Source: Paracorniculantispora psalliotae (lineage: Eukaryota > Ascomycota > Sordariomycetes > Hypocreales > Cordycipitaceae). From it: 64,000 nt of DNA. The DNA lies in assembly GCA_002796755.1 (NCBI GenBank), contig PHFE01000051.1, positions 1,472,071 through 1,536,070 on the forward strand. Reading direction: 5' to 3'. The position numbers were made by a program, and so were the translations under genes. Of this stretch, positions 1-9,988 are shown in pieces. The notes under the pieces were generated by a model. It did no database searches and was not told where the DNA came from. It saw only the letters and a program-made list of their open reading frames with translations. Numbering within the stretch: position 1 is the first letter of the stretch; every line of letters starts with the position of its first letter.

Positions 1-1752
1 CATCTCAGTGCGATCACCAAGGCACGAAAGCAGCACGTTTGCCAAAGAATTTTTGTTCCACATGTACATGGACGTGTGCAAAGGGTGCCACCTGGATCGC
101 ATTTTTGCCTGGACGTCGACAGGATATGAGTTCAAGACTGTTGCGCGACAATCATTATCGCCCTGTAGATCCGAAAGCCAAGGCGAGAAGAGCGCTGAAG
201 TGGGATGCCAAGCCAGAAGATTATCGCTCATTGCAGTTGCACCGACACCAGCAATGGAAGCAGGGGCGGGTTTATCTTCATAGGCGGTTGCTCCAATGTG
301 GCGCCAAATTCCCTTCATTTCACCTCCCACGGCGTGAAACATTTTCTCACGGAGCTCACTGTTCTGAGAGAGTGCCGTATCCGGGAGTGATGCATCTGCT
401 TCACGGAGAAATTCGGCCGGAAAGTACGGATAACCAGCAAAATGCTCATCCGCTCCTTCGCCCGTCAGAACAACTTTGACTCCGTGTTCCTGCGGGAGCG
501 TAGAGAGCGCAAATTTCGCCACGAAATTGAGATCAAAGTGGTGGTGTTCACAGTGAAAGACAGCGTCTGCAAAATCTGCAGCCAACGTATCTTCGGTGAT
601 GGTCTTTTTGATGGTCTTTACGCCAAGCCAATCGGCGGTTCGCTCAGCGATGCCTGTTTCAGTCAGTATTGCGCATCATGACCTGCGGGTCGCAATCATT
701 CTTACTGGACTCATCGTAGCCAGATGTTTCTGGGAATGCAACACTGAAACAGGTAACCCTAGTTGCCTGCTCGTTACCGATCTTGACATTTTCCTTTCGC
801 GCCAAATCTGTGACGATTCCGGCGATAGCCGAGGAGTCGATCCCTCCGGAGAGGTAGATACCAACAGGCACGTCGGCACGCAAGCGGAGACGAACAGACT
901 CGACTAGTCTTTCACGCACTCCAGAAACCATCTCATCAATTGTGCGGGTTTCAGGTTTGCGCTTCGAAGTTGTCAGTGTCGATTCTTTCGTGATAGCGGT
1001 TGACTAACCTTATCCTCGTATTCGGCATCCCAATATTTGACTTGCTGAACGCCATTCTCCTTCGTAATTTCAAGATAATGACCTGGCAGGACCTTCTTCA
1101 CGCCCCTGAATAGCGTGCGATCGTCAAACATCCAGCCTGCCCCAGCGATTGCGTGGACATCCCAACGAGGCTTCCATCCTAGTGGCAAAAACGCTTTGGC
1201 TTCAGACGCCACCAGTAGATTTGGCTCAACATGAGTGTACACCAGCGGCTTGATTCCATAGCGATCACGTCCTGCAATCACTCGCTCGGACTCTTGACGA
1301 TTGTCATAAAGCACAAATGCAAATTCGCCTCGCAGATGTGTGAGAAAGTTGGGAGCCCCATGTATTTTGTAGAGCGCAAGAACCAGCTCGCTGTCGCTAT
1401 CACTTTGGAAGCTGTAGTTGTGAATTGTTTCGCATTCAGAGCGAAGTCTGTCGTAGTCGTAAATTTCTCCGTTCACAACAGCGTGGATCTTATCGTCGTT
1501 GCTGTGGAGCGGCTGGCGGCCTGCTGAAGACAAATCGTTGATAGACAGCCTGCAGTGAGCTAGGCCAACTTCTTTATTTTTGCTCACCCATACTCCCGAG
1601 TCATCTGGGCCGCGGTGGTTGATGATATCCACGGAGGCTTGAAGGCTGGACGCCAAGCTGCTCTCTGCGGCACTGCTACCTCCTGGCGAAGTAGCTTGGT
1701 GTCCGTTGAGAGCAGGAGAGTGAAGTGCAATACAAGCCGAAAAGCCACACAT
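1..1752 (-). CDS. Asparagine synthetase-type glutamine amidotransferase (3' end cut by window)
   Basis: Predicted CDS is complement(join(<1..653, 706..961, 1009..1752)). The two introns are 52 and 47 nt with GT-AG ends, and at least 551 residues are visible. The start at 1752 is chosen because it gives Met-Cys-Gly-Phe, placing the class II glutaminase nucleophile at Cys2. An upstream in-frame extension lacks this. The glutaminase half shows RGPDDSG and NGEIYD. The synthetase half shows the PP-loop motif SGGIDSSAI, then LTGEGADEHFAGYP, and reaches NSLANVLLSCLGDRTEM at the window edge, so only the C-terminus is missing. The family transfers glutamine-derived ammonia to an AMP-activated carboxylate. 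Two P450s and a cytochrome b5-like gene next door suggest a pathway-specific amide-forming enzyme rather than the housekeeping asparagine synthetase. That role is inference. Confidence 0.9.
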
Positions 1753-2421
1753 TTTGATAAAAAAAATACAGAAGCTTAAATTTATTTTTTGCCAAGATAG
1801 AATATGCCTCTGAAAGAAATCGCAAAGGGCTTGCTGTTTATTAGAAGCTATCGGATGACCACTTGTACATTTCGCCTCTATCCAGGCACCAGTGAGAACC
1901 GGCATTGTCAAGGGGAAACCGGTGTCCGTCTCTGAATCGGCGTGGGTCTAAATCACGCCGATTGAGAAATAGAGTTCAGATAAGACAAATTTCATTCGCC
2001 GTACCTGGAAAATGGCCGATTACCTCGTGCGACCGGAGGATTTTGTTCTTCACCAGAGTGTTTGATCCACAACGCTTACCCGCGCGGCAACTAACCAGAC
2101 TCATTGAATTTGTACTTCCGTTGAATCCGCTGGTAACACTCTTTTTTCAGAGCTGGGTCCAGGGACAATGCTGCAGATACTAGTCTTTCTCGGTAAGCAT
2201 TTGCGAGAGGCATTTTCTATTGTTGAAGCTTTCCAGCCTCACAGAGCGACGCTGCTTCTCTGCTGCTGGCTCCTGTGTGTGTAACTAGCCATTTAGCAGC
2301 TCAGCTACGGTATTGCATGGTATCAATATAGAGGACTAGCACATGGCTCACAGGAAAAAATGAATTGTTTTCGAGCGAGAATAGGTATAAAAAGAAATTT
2401 AATTTATTCATATATGTAGTT
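1753..2421. other. Intergenic: upstream of the amidotransferase, downstream of P450 1
   Basis: No coding region is supported here. It should contain the amidotransferase promoter and the 3' end of the minus-strand P450 gene. Short open frames show no recognisable motif. Confidence 0.6.
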
Positions 2422-4141
2422 TTACTGGGAGCTAGTGGGCCATTCCTTCCTCTTCGCCAGTCCTGCATAGAAATTCAATGGACGGACCACCAAGAACTCC
2501 GGATCATAAACAACAGCTTCTGGAGATGAGTCTTCGAACTCATACCGGTAAACCAGCTCTGCCAGTACAAGTTTAACTTGAGTGAGGGCCAAATTGAACC
2601 CGACGCACCCACGACCTCCTGCAGCAAAAGGTGTGTATGATCCTTGACGCGCCATGCGAGCCGCCAACCCGTCTACCAACCAGCGGTCGGGATCAAATCG
2701 GAGCGGGTTATCCCAGTGTGTCGGATTTTTATGAATACTCGGAAAGCATGCAATGACAATCGACCCCTTAGGTATTAGGTAACCTCCTGGTAGCACCGCA
2801 TCTTCCTTTGCATTGCGCGCCGTCTGGAAGCTTGGACTGTGAAGCCGGAGGACCTCCTTCACGAAGCAATCAAGAAACTTCATGCCATGAAGCTTTTCAT
2901 AAGTCCAATTTTTGTTTTCCTCATCTCGGTGGTCGACCAATTCTTGCAGAAGACGTTCCTGGTTACCGGGGTGCCGTACTAGAGCATAAAGCGCCCAAGA
3001 CAGCAACGACGAACTAGTTGTAAAGCCAGCGCCAGCTGTCACGACCACATTACCCAGGACCAGATTATACGGAAGACCACTTCCATCATCATCGCGAGCG
3101 CGATATAGAAAATCTGCGATGCAGTTTGCCTCCTGCAGAGCTTTTGGGTCTGAAAGCCGTAGCTGTGGGCCGTCTTTGTCAATTGTGGCGTTCATGGCCT
3201 CTTCGCAAACATCAAACAGCTGCTGGCGAACCACTCTTAACTTTGCAGGGTCTCCAAATGGAAGATATTTGTACCACTGTGGCTGCATGGAAGATTTTTT
3301 CATAAGTGATAAATATTGACCGAAAATCCGTATAGGCAGTGATGGAGGCGTGTCTGGCTTGTCGAAATGTTTCAAGTCCTGATTCATCACGACCCGGAAA
3401 ATGATTTGCGAGGCAAGTTTGAACATGTATTGATAGACATTGATGGCAAGATCAGATTCCGCGAGCTCGTCAAATGCTTTGAAGACGGACTGCGTCGCAT
3501 CCTGGATCAAGGGCATGAAATGCGCCACAGCACGAGGCGACAGCGTTGGTGGTACAAATTTGTGGCTGGCTGCAAATGCGGGAGATGCACTGTCGCATGT
3601 GAAGAGCATATCTTGTTCGCTCATGTAATGGAGTGGGTGTGAAGGATCGGAAGTCGTTTTGGTGAAGAGCGTGTCCTCGCGGAGCAGATGACGCGCAATG
3701 GCCGGATCATTCGTGTGATAAATTGTAGTTCCCATGTTGACCGTCTTGACCATTGGCCCATAAAGCGAGAATAGTCGATCGTAGTTTCCAAGCACATCGG
3801 GGTATAGCTCATAACGATTGCCGACAAGGGGAAGCGCGCGTGGACCGGGAGGCTCACGAATGGACTCATGACGAGTCGCTCGCAGCTCAATTCCCGCTCT
3901 AGCTTGTTGCACCTCCTCGAGCGTAGACAGTGGCTGGCGTTGCTCGTTAATAAGCCATAGTGCTGTAACATGTCAACTAAGGGCTCAAATAACATCGCAA
4001 GTGTTCCTTACACTTCGGATCTGCAAAAGAGAAAAGATCAGCCAGAGCAGTCGTGAGTTGCTCCAAGCTGGAAAATGAAGACAAATCAAGACTGTGAGAA
4101 CGATCTTGGTCATGTTGACCAATGTAAAAATCTTTCAACAT
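2422..4141 (-). CDS. Cytochrome P450 with soluble-looking N-terminal extension
   Basis: CDS is complement(join(2422..3962, 4012..4141)) with a 49-nt intron, giving 556 residues. The P450 fold begins at about residue 80 with PPGPRALPLVGN. It continues to the ExxR segment KEVLRLHS and the heme loop FAAGGRGCVGFN, with the axial ligand at Cys496. The I-helix reads AGAGFTTSSS, so the usual acidic residue before the threonines is absent. The first ~80 residues have no hydrophobic membrane anchor. They carry sequence such as LTTALADLFSFADP, which I do not recognise. An in-frame ATG at 4252 could add 37 residues. The gene is divergent from a cytochrome b5-like gene, a possible electron donor. Substrate unknown. 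Confidence 0.88.
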
Positions 4142-4482
4142 CTTTCTGCTGTGAGCGTAAAACAATGATTCGATATTTGAAAAGATATTGATTGGAGCTG
4201 AAATCGGAAACGAAAAAATATTCCAAGTAAATAATGCATATTGTGTAGTCAAGTCACAGAACTTCTAGTTACTTGATCGGACCCTTTTCGACTTCCTTTT
4301 TAGGCAATCGACGGCACCACAGCGCCGGCGCCGACTTGGTGGTGGAGCGCCGATAACCCGCGCGCGTACGGAAGCTTACATGCCACACAAGTTAATGCAA
4401 AGATGGTGTGCTTTAGAAGATAAATGCAATTTTTCCAGACTGATGAATGAAATAATATTTTCATTCTCACAATCACTGATTT
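4142..4482. promoter_or_regulatory. Divergent promoter between P450 1 and the cytochrome b5-like gene
   Basis: About 340 bp separate the two divergent start codons. This arrangement would allow shared control of the P450 and its possible electron donor. No specific binding site is claimed. Confidence 0.5.
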
Positions 4483-5190
4483 ATGGAAGCAGAACACTAC
4501 CCCATCATAATGGCCGAAACAAACCGCACAATCAAGCTTGTGCAGCTGGCACAGCATGTCTCGCCAGACTCGTTGTGGGTAGCAGTCTATGGCCGCGGTA
4601 CGCTCACTAGCACCAATAAATCTGGACTTGAACTAACAGAATCTGTAGTTTACGACCTGACGTCCTTCCGCTCGGATCATCCAGGCGGTACAGAGGCGCT
4701 GGAAGCTTGTGCAGGAACTGATGGCACAGAATCATTCGAGTACGCAGGCCATAGCAAGTCCAGCATGACTAAAATGCAGCAGTACTGCATTGGGCAGCTT
4801 GAAGGGGCAGTGGTGGATGTTCCGGAGCTGCCGCGAGATCAACTGCTGGCAGAGAAGCTGCGCAGAAGCATCAAAAAGCCTGGCTCCAAATTAGTGCAGT
4901 TTGTGAGCAAGTGGGTGAAAGTTGTGATTATTGTAATGGTAGTTACAGTCACCTTATTACTGCTTTACAGTTCACAGAATCGTTTTTCTCAAGCTTTGCC
5001 CATAGGCGGTGGCAAGCCGAAAGATTCGACTCTGAGTGTTCATCGAGCTTTTTGGGCAGGACTCGCGCTCGCTGGATCGTTCGCCTGCGTGGTCGCCCGC
5101 TACTTTTACAAGCTCTTTTTAGCAACACTGGACTACGAAAATGAAGTGTTTAGCTTCCCTGCCACAATTCCGAACAAGTCGAAGCGATAG
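4483..5190 (+). CDS. Membrane-anchored cytochrome b5-like heme protein
   Basis: Single-exon CDS of 235 residues. The N-terminal half is a cytochrome b5-like domain: VYDLTSFRSDHPGG carries one heme-ligand histidine in HPGG, and FEYAGHS supplies the second. Near residues 145-163 there is a strongly hydrophobic segment, VVIIVMVVTVTLLLLY. A second one lies near residues 185-205, so the protein is probably anchored in the ER membrane with the heme domain in the cytosol. Such proteins donate electrons to P450s, desaturases or hydroxylases. Divergence from P450 1 and closeness to P450 2 suggest one of these as partner (inference). A second in-frame ATG at 4510 is an alternative start. Confidence 0.85.
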   Translation: MEAEHYPIIMAETNRTIKLVQLAQHVSPDSLWVAVYGRGTLTSTNKSGLELTESVVYDLTSFRSDHPGGTEALEACAGTDGTESFEYAGHSKSSMTKMQQYCIGQLEGAVVDVPELPRDQLLAEKLRRSIKKPGSKLVQFVSKWVKVVIIVMVVTVTLLLLYSSQNRFSQALPIGGGKPKDSTLSVHRAFWAGLALAGSFACVVARYFYKLFLATLDYENEVFSFPATIPNKSKR

Positions 5191-5951
5191 ATAGAGGATT
5201 ATTTATTCTCAGTGCAATGAGATACTTAGGTAGATCAGCTATGCTAGATAAATGTAGCTGGCAACAATCAGGGTGTTAGCGACAGAATCTTTGTGACTCC
5301 AGCTTCAGCTGTGCCTTTCCCAGAGACGCCAGGGTCTCCACATCACTAAGACAGCTACCGGTCGCGTCGTAAATAATAATAATAATAATATATGCATAAA
5401 ATACAAGAATAATTAGATGCAACATGTGTTCGACATATCGTGCTCATTACAGCCATTTCCAAGTGTCAAATTAGAAAGCGGCGCCGTCTGACGTTTCAAG
5501 CACAGTGGCGACAGAGCCAAACGCGACACGCAATCAAATCCATCGCGGCCTCCAACTCGGTAGAGCTTGTGCGCCGTTCAAAAAGTCTCATACGCGATAC
5601 TGAATGCCGTATTACTCTTGATAGGCGTCCGTGCTCCCAACGGCGAATAAGGCATTCATCTGCTCGGCGGCTTCGCCGGTCCGGCCGGTGCCTTTTACAA
5701 GGAGCCACACTGTTTCCACGCAATGCTGGATCTCACCGCGCGGCAAAGAATAGCTTATCTTGGGCTTTGTGCTGCTTAAGAAGCAAAAAGCCAGAAAATA
5801 TTTCTTCTTTCTTCCAGTAATTATTCTTGTTCAAAAACTAGTCGCACCAATACAAAGACTAGCCAAATTCTATTGTAAGTACCCCAGCCTAGCTATAGCA
5901 AGTGTGTAGACTGACACCGCACAATAGCTGTCAAGAGTTACCACTGTTCAA
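5191..5951. other. Intergenic with AAT microsatellite and a possible broken coding fragment
   Basis: An (AAT)n tract lies at about 5372-5391. On the minus strand at about 5615-5780, one frame gives a protein-like stretch (including TVWLLVKGTG and MNALFAVGS) that ends at a stop. Similar-looking reading continues in other frames. No start codon or family assignment can be given. Confidence 0.35.
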
Positions 5952-7760
5952 ATGACCCTACAATTACAACTCATAGCTCTGGGCTCTGGTGCTCTCTGCT
6001 ATATTTGCCATTTTAATAGGGGCGAACACCATCTTCACGGCGTTTCGTATCTCAAGGCTCATACGTTGGCATTTGTGGGCTTTGCGACGCTTTTCTATAG
6101 ACTCGGCTTAAGCCCTGTCGATGCTCTTCGACAAACTTGTTTTTATGACGCCCTGTTTTTTGCCGGTTTGTATGCTAGTTTGTTCTTCTATCGCGCATTC
6201 TTGAACCCTCTGAATGTCTTTCCTGGGCCATGGACAGCACGCATCACCAGCCTCGACTTGCCGCTACGCATTCGGGATAACAAGCTGTACAAAACTCTGG
6301 AGCAGCTTCATGGAAAGCATGGCCACTTCGTCCGCGTCGGAACTGGCGAGGTGTCCATCACGCACCCAAACGCTGTCCAGGAGATTTTCGGGGGTGATTC
6401 AAAATGCTTGAAGAGCCCATGGTACGACATCAGCCGCCCGCAGGACTCTCTCCTGCTTCGTCGCAGCCATGCTGGCCACAATGAGCTACGTCGTATTTGG
6501 AGTCCTGCTTTTTCTACTAAGGCTGTGCGAGGCTATGAGACTCGTATTCAGCCTTACAGAAATAAGCTGATGGCTGGCCTCGATGCCTACGACGGAAAGT
6601 CGCTGGATGTCGACCATTGGCTAGCTTTGTATGCCTGGGACGTCATGGGCGACTTGACTTTCGGTCATTCATTTGGCATGCTTGACACCAAAGAGCAGCA
6701 CTGGGCAATTAAGACATTGAACAAGGGAATGAGTGTGATTGGCACACACTTGCCCATGTGGGTGTTTCGTGTCATGGTTGCTATCCCTGGCGGCCAGGAA
6801 GACTTCAAGGTCATGTTGAAGTACACCCAGGAAGAAATGCTGTCGAGATGGAACGTGAGTTACTTTTTTGACGATGCATTTTGCAGTAGTATACTAATAA
6901 GAACCCTGCCACCTTAGAGCGAGCCAAAACTTCCCGATGTCATGAGCCATCTGTTCGTTCCATACAAGACAGGAAAGAAGCCCTGGGATGAGACTGCAAT
7001 CAATCTGATGGCTGGAGAGTCGCATCTCCTTATAAATGCTGGAAGGTATGATCTGGTTCATTATGTTATATTTAATTGTTTCGATACTGATACAAACTAG
7101 TGATACCACGCGAACTACCTTGGCTTGCGCGTTGTTTGAGCTTACCAAGCAGCCGGACTACATCCGCAAGCTTCGTGAGGAGCTGGAGCCCTTGTTGTCT
7201 GGTGCTGGCGACGAAGAAATTCTGGACAGCCAAATTTCAACCAACAATCTTCTCAACGGAGTTATTTCGGAAGCTCTCCGTCTCTTCCCGCCCAATCCTA
7301 GCCACCCCACCAGAGTGACTCCTCCTGAGGGCGTGACGATCGCCGGCCGCTTTGTGGCTGGTGGTACGCAAGTAATGGCGCCACAGTACGTCATTGGACG
7401 TGGTAAGTGAATTCATTCGTGGCTTATCATGCTATGAGAACAAGTATTAACAGTTGTATTTCAGATGATAAGATTTATCCTCGAGCTAGCGAGTTCATTC
7501 CTGAGCGCTGGTACAGTTCTCCGGAGCTGGTCACTGACAATAAGGCTACGGCGCCTTTTTCCATCGGGCCTTACAACTGTATCGGAAAGCCCCTTGCAAT
7601 GATGAATATCCGCATCACTCTAGCACGTATCATCATGCGGTATAATATGACATTTTCTACAGACCAGGTCGATCCCCAGTCACAATTTGTCGATGGCATG
7701 AGCGACCACTTCACTTTGCAGCCTGGTCCACTGTATCTGCGGTTGGAAAAGCGGCTGTAG
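5952..7760 (+). CDS. Cytochrome P450 (tryprostatin B 6-hydroxylase-like class)
   Basis: CDS is join(5952..6854, 6918..7045, 7101..7402, 7465..7760): four exons, three introns of 55-63 nt, 542 residues. The N-terminus has three hydrophobic helices (residues ~1-85), consistent with ER anchoring. FPGPW follows, then the I-helix AGSDTTRTT, SEALRLFPP (ExxR), PERWY and the heme loop FSIGPYNCIGK with Cys483. Architecture and the region after FPGPW resemble fungal P450s acting on indole or terpene metabolites, such as the FtmP450 hydroxylases (recalled similarity, not searched). Together with P450 1, the b5-like gene and the amidotransferase it suggests a metabolite cluster. Substrate unknown. Confidence 0.92.
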
Positions 7761-7881
7761 TTGCGTGTTGAAGCGAGAAATACAAACATAAAGTGCGTTA
7801 AATTTAGACATAAAAAGATTAAAAGAGATTTTACCTAAGATAAACATATAGTCATAGCCCTAGTTCCTGCACACGTGCTTG

Positions 7882-8895
7882 TCAATACTTCTCCTTGCCA
7901 TATGGCTCCTCATCAGCCTCTTCAAGTTCGGCGGGATCAAACTCAACCAGTACAAGCCAAAGTGATTTGTCTGACAACCCCAGAGTGCTCTCTGACGATA
8001 CTTTAAGAGGCTCGATGTGAAGATCCAAAGCTTGGAGCATGCCAGAAGCACTGCCTTCCTTTCCAGAGCGCGCAACAGCAAGCAGCTGTGCGGTCGGCAA
8101 TTCCAAAACGTGGGCGAGACCAGGCGTGTCTACTAACTGGACATGAAGGCCGCGTTGATGGAACCATTTTTCGTTTGCCACCACGTTATACGCATTAACT
8201 CTGTCAGCTGGTGTTTTTGGCTTTTTGGTGACGGCGCCGACGGCGGCGCTGGGCAGGCGCGCGACGGTACCAACAGCACCCAGTGCCGTCATTACTGGCA
8301 GTGTGACAACACCGGCGATGAATGTCGTAGCGACGCCGAAAATGTTACCTCGTTTCGCATGCCTGGCAATGTCTTTTCCCAAATGTTTGCCATGCTTTGC
8401 AACATTCTTGCCAAAACTCGTCGTCCCTTCTGCGAAGTGTTTGGCCATGTCGCCAGCGTGACTAACAGCTCTGTCGCTCACCTTGGCCGTGAGGAAGGCC
8501 GAGACGGTGTCCAAGAATGAGTTCCACGACTGCTCGGGAATTCCGCGTGCCAACAAGCATGGTGGATATGCGGTGAGGAAGGGAGAAGACGGATCAGGAA
8601 CCACTTGCGGGATGGCAATTGGCTTCAGCGATGAGACACCCGGTGGTGCACCAGGAGGACGCGGCGGCGGCGCAGCGCTGCTTGGGCCAGCACCATCAGA
8701 GAATGCTGGTGGCACGGAGTCAGTCGCCGAGTAGGCGGGCAGGGCCTCGTCAGTTGGGAAGTTGAAGGGATCGTCGACAGTGGGCATGCCGCCGCGCGGG
8801 TGAGGTTCGTGATTATCAGAAGCAGGATAAGCCTCCGGCGGCATGTCTTGAGGTACCGACGCCGGCTGCACAAAGGTTGCCTTTTCTGATGCCAT
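7882..8895 (-). CDS. Conserved fungal protein of unknown function, proline-rich N-terminus
   Basis: Single-exon CDS of 337 residues from the ATG at 8895. A further in-frame ATG at 8979 would add 28 low-complexity residues. Residues 1-100 are rich in Pro, Ser and Ala and probably disordered. The centre has a conserved-looking block, FLTAYPPCLLARGIPEQSW. It is followed by a basic amphipathic run rich in His and Lys and a hydrophobic stretch near residues 180-205 (TTFIAGVVTLPVMTALGAVG) that could be a membrane hairpin. The C-terminus is acidic. I recognise it only as a widespread fungal hypothetical protein. It faces the metabolite genes tail to tail and is probably not part of that pathway. Confidence 0.75.
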   Translation of the reverse strand: MASEKATFVQPASVPQDMPPEAYPASDNHEPHPRGGMPTVDDPFNFPTDEALPAYSATDSVPPAFSDGAGPSSAAPPPRPPGAPPGVSSLKPIAIPQVVPDPSSPFLTAYPPCLLARGIPEQSWNSFLDTVSAFLTAKVSDRAVSHAGDMAKHFAEGTTSFGKNVAKHGKHLGKDIARHAKRGNIFGVATTFIAGVVTLPVMTALGAVGTVARLPSAAVGAVTKKPKTPADRVNAYNVVANEKWFHQRGLHVQLVDTPGLAHVLELPTAQLLAVARSGKEGSASGMLQALDLHIEPLKVSSESTLGLSDKSLWLVLVEFDPAELEEADEEPYGKEKY

Positions 8896-9988
8896 TTTGT
8901 GATGGAGAATGGCTGTGGTTGGAGGTGTCGAAGACGAGTGATGCCTTGCGGTGCTAGGAGCCAAGAGTCGTAAAGACAATAAAGCAACAAACTTGAAATG
9001 CTAAGCTGTGCCTGTGTTATGAGATGAAGAAAACGAGAACGTGCAGCGCAGGTGTGATAGATGCGGCTTGATGAAATGGAAGTACGTTTCCCCATGAAAT
9101 GGAAGCTGCTACGGCTGTAGTGCGGAGGCAGTGCCTGGCGGAGCTTCAGTGGATGTCGCCCTACGACGCTAGCCTGTATCACGAACAAGGAAGTCCATTC
9201 GAATATGAAGTGGCTTGAGACTTGACTTCCAAAACAGATATGAATAATATAGCATTTCTTTAAAAGGCGGAAGAGGTAAATATAAGGGGTTTTCTTCTTC
9301 TTCCTTTAAGATGCCCAAGCAACTATTTTCTCTGAAATGATGTCATCTATGGAAATCTTGGTGGTTCTTCGTACGTCAGTCGTTGCCCGGGCTGTGCCGT
9401 GAGTCCGTGACGACGGCGGGCTGAGCAACTATCTTGTTCCCCGCTACGCCTCTTTAGGCTACATCTCCCGAGGATTCGACGCGGCCTTCTATGAAACGCT
9501 GATAATAAGTGAACAGCGGCTTGTTCCAAAGGCGGGGCGAATCAGAGGAATTCTGCGCAATAGTTATATTGAATAAATGTCATTAAGAAAGAAAAAGTAA
9601 TAGCAACATGAAAAAAAACAACGTTTCTCCACTCATTCTTGCCTTACATGAAGAGGTATACACGGACGTTTATTTGCTTGTATCGCATATTGTGTCAGTC
9701 ATCTGTTCGGCTTCTCGTCCTACGGCAGAGAAACACAGGTCAAAGGCAAATACATACACATAGTCAAACCTAAGACACCAGTCACATATCTAGAGTTTAT
9801 GTCGTCATCCCTTTCAATCGCTTTCAAATCGATGTACAGAATTGTATTAACGCCATTTGGTCTACTCCCACCAATTGAACTCCCCATACACGCCAAGAAA
9901 ATGCCCATTTCATAATTAAACATACTCGTCAGTGAAACATCTTCTCATATCCCTTGTCTTTCTCATACAAGCTTCAATGCTGGTACGC
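8896..9988. other. Intergenic: promoter of the 337-residue protein and 3' flank of MED13
   Basis: About 1.1 kb without a supported gene. The longest frames are short and biased. AT-rich patches at 9230-9660 fit untranslated and promoter sequence. Confidence 0.55.

Noticed and set aside
5440..5820. 126-codon plus-strand frame
   Set aside because: Arg/Ser-rich antisense of the possible broken fragment; no features of its own.
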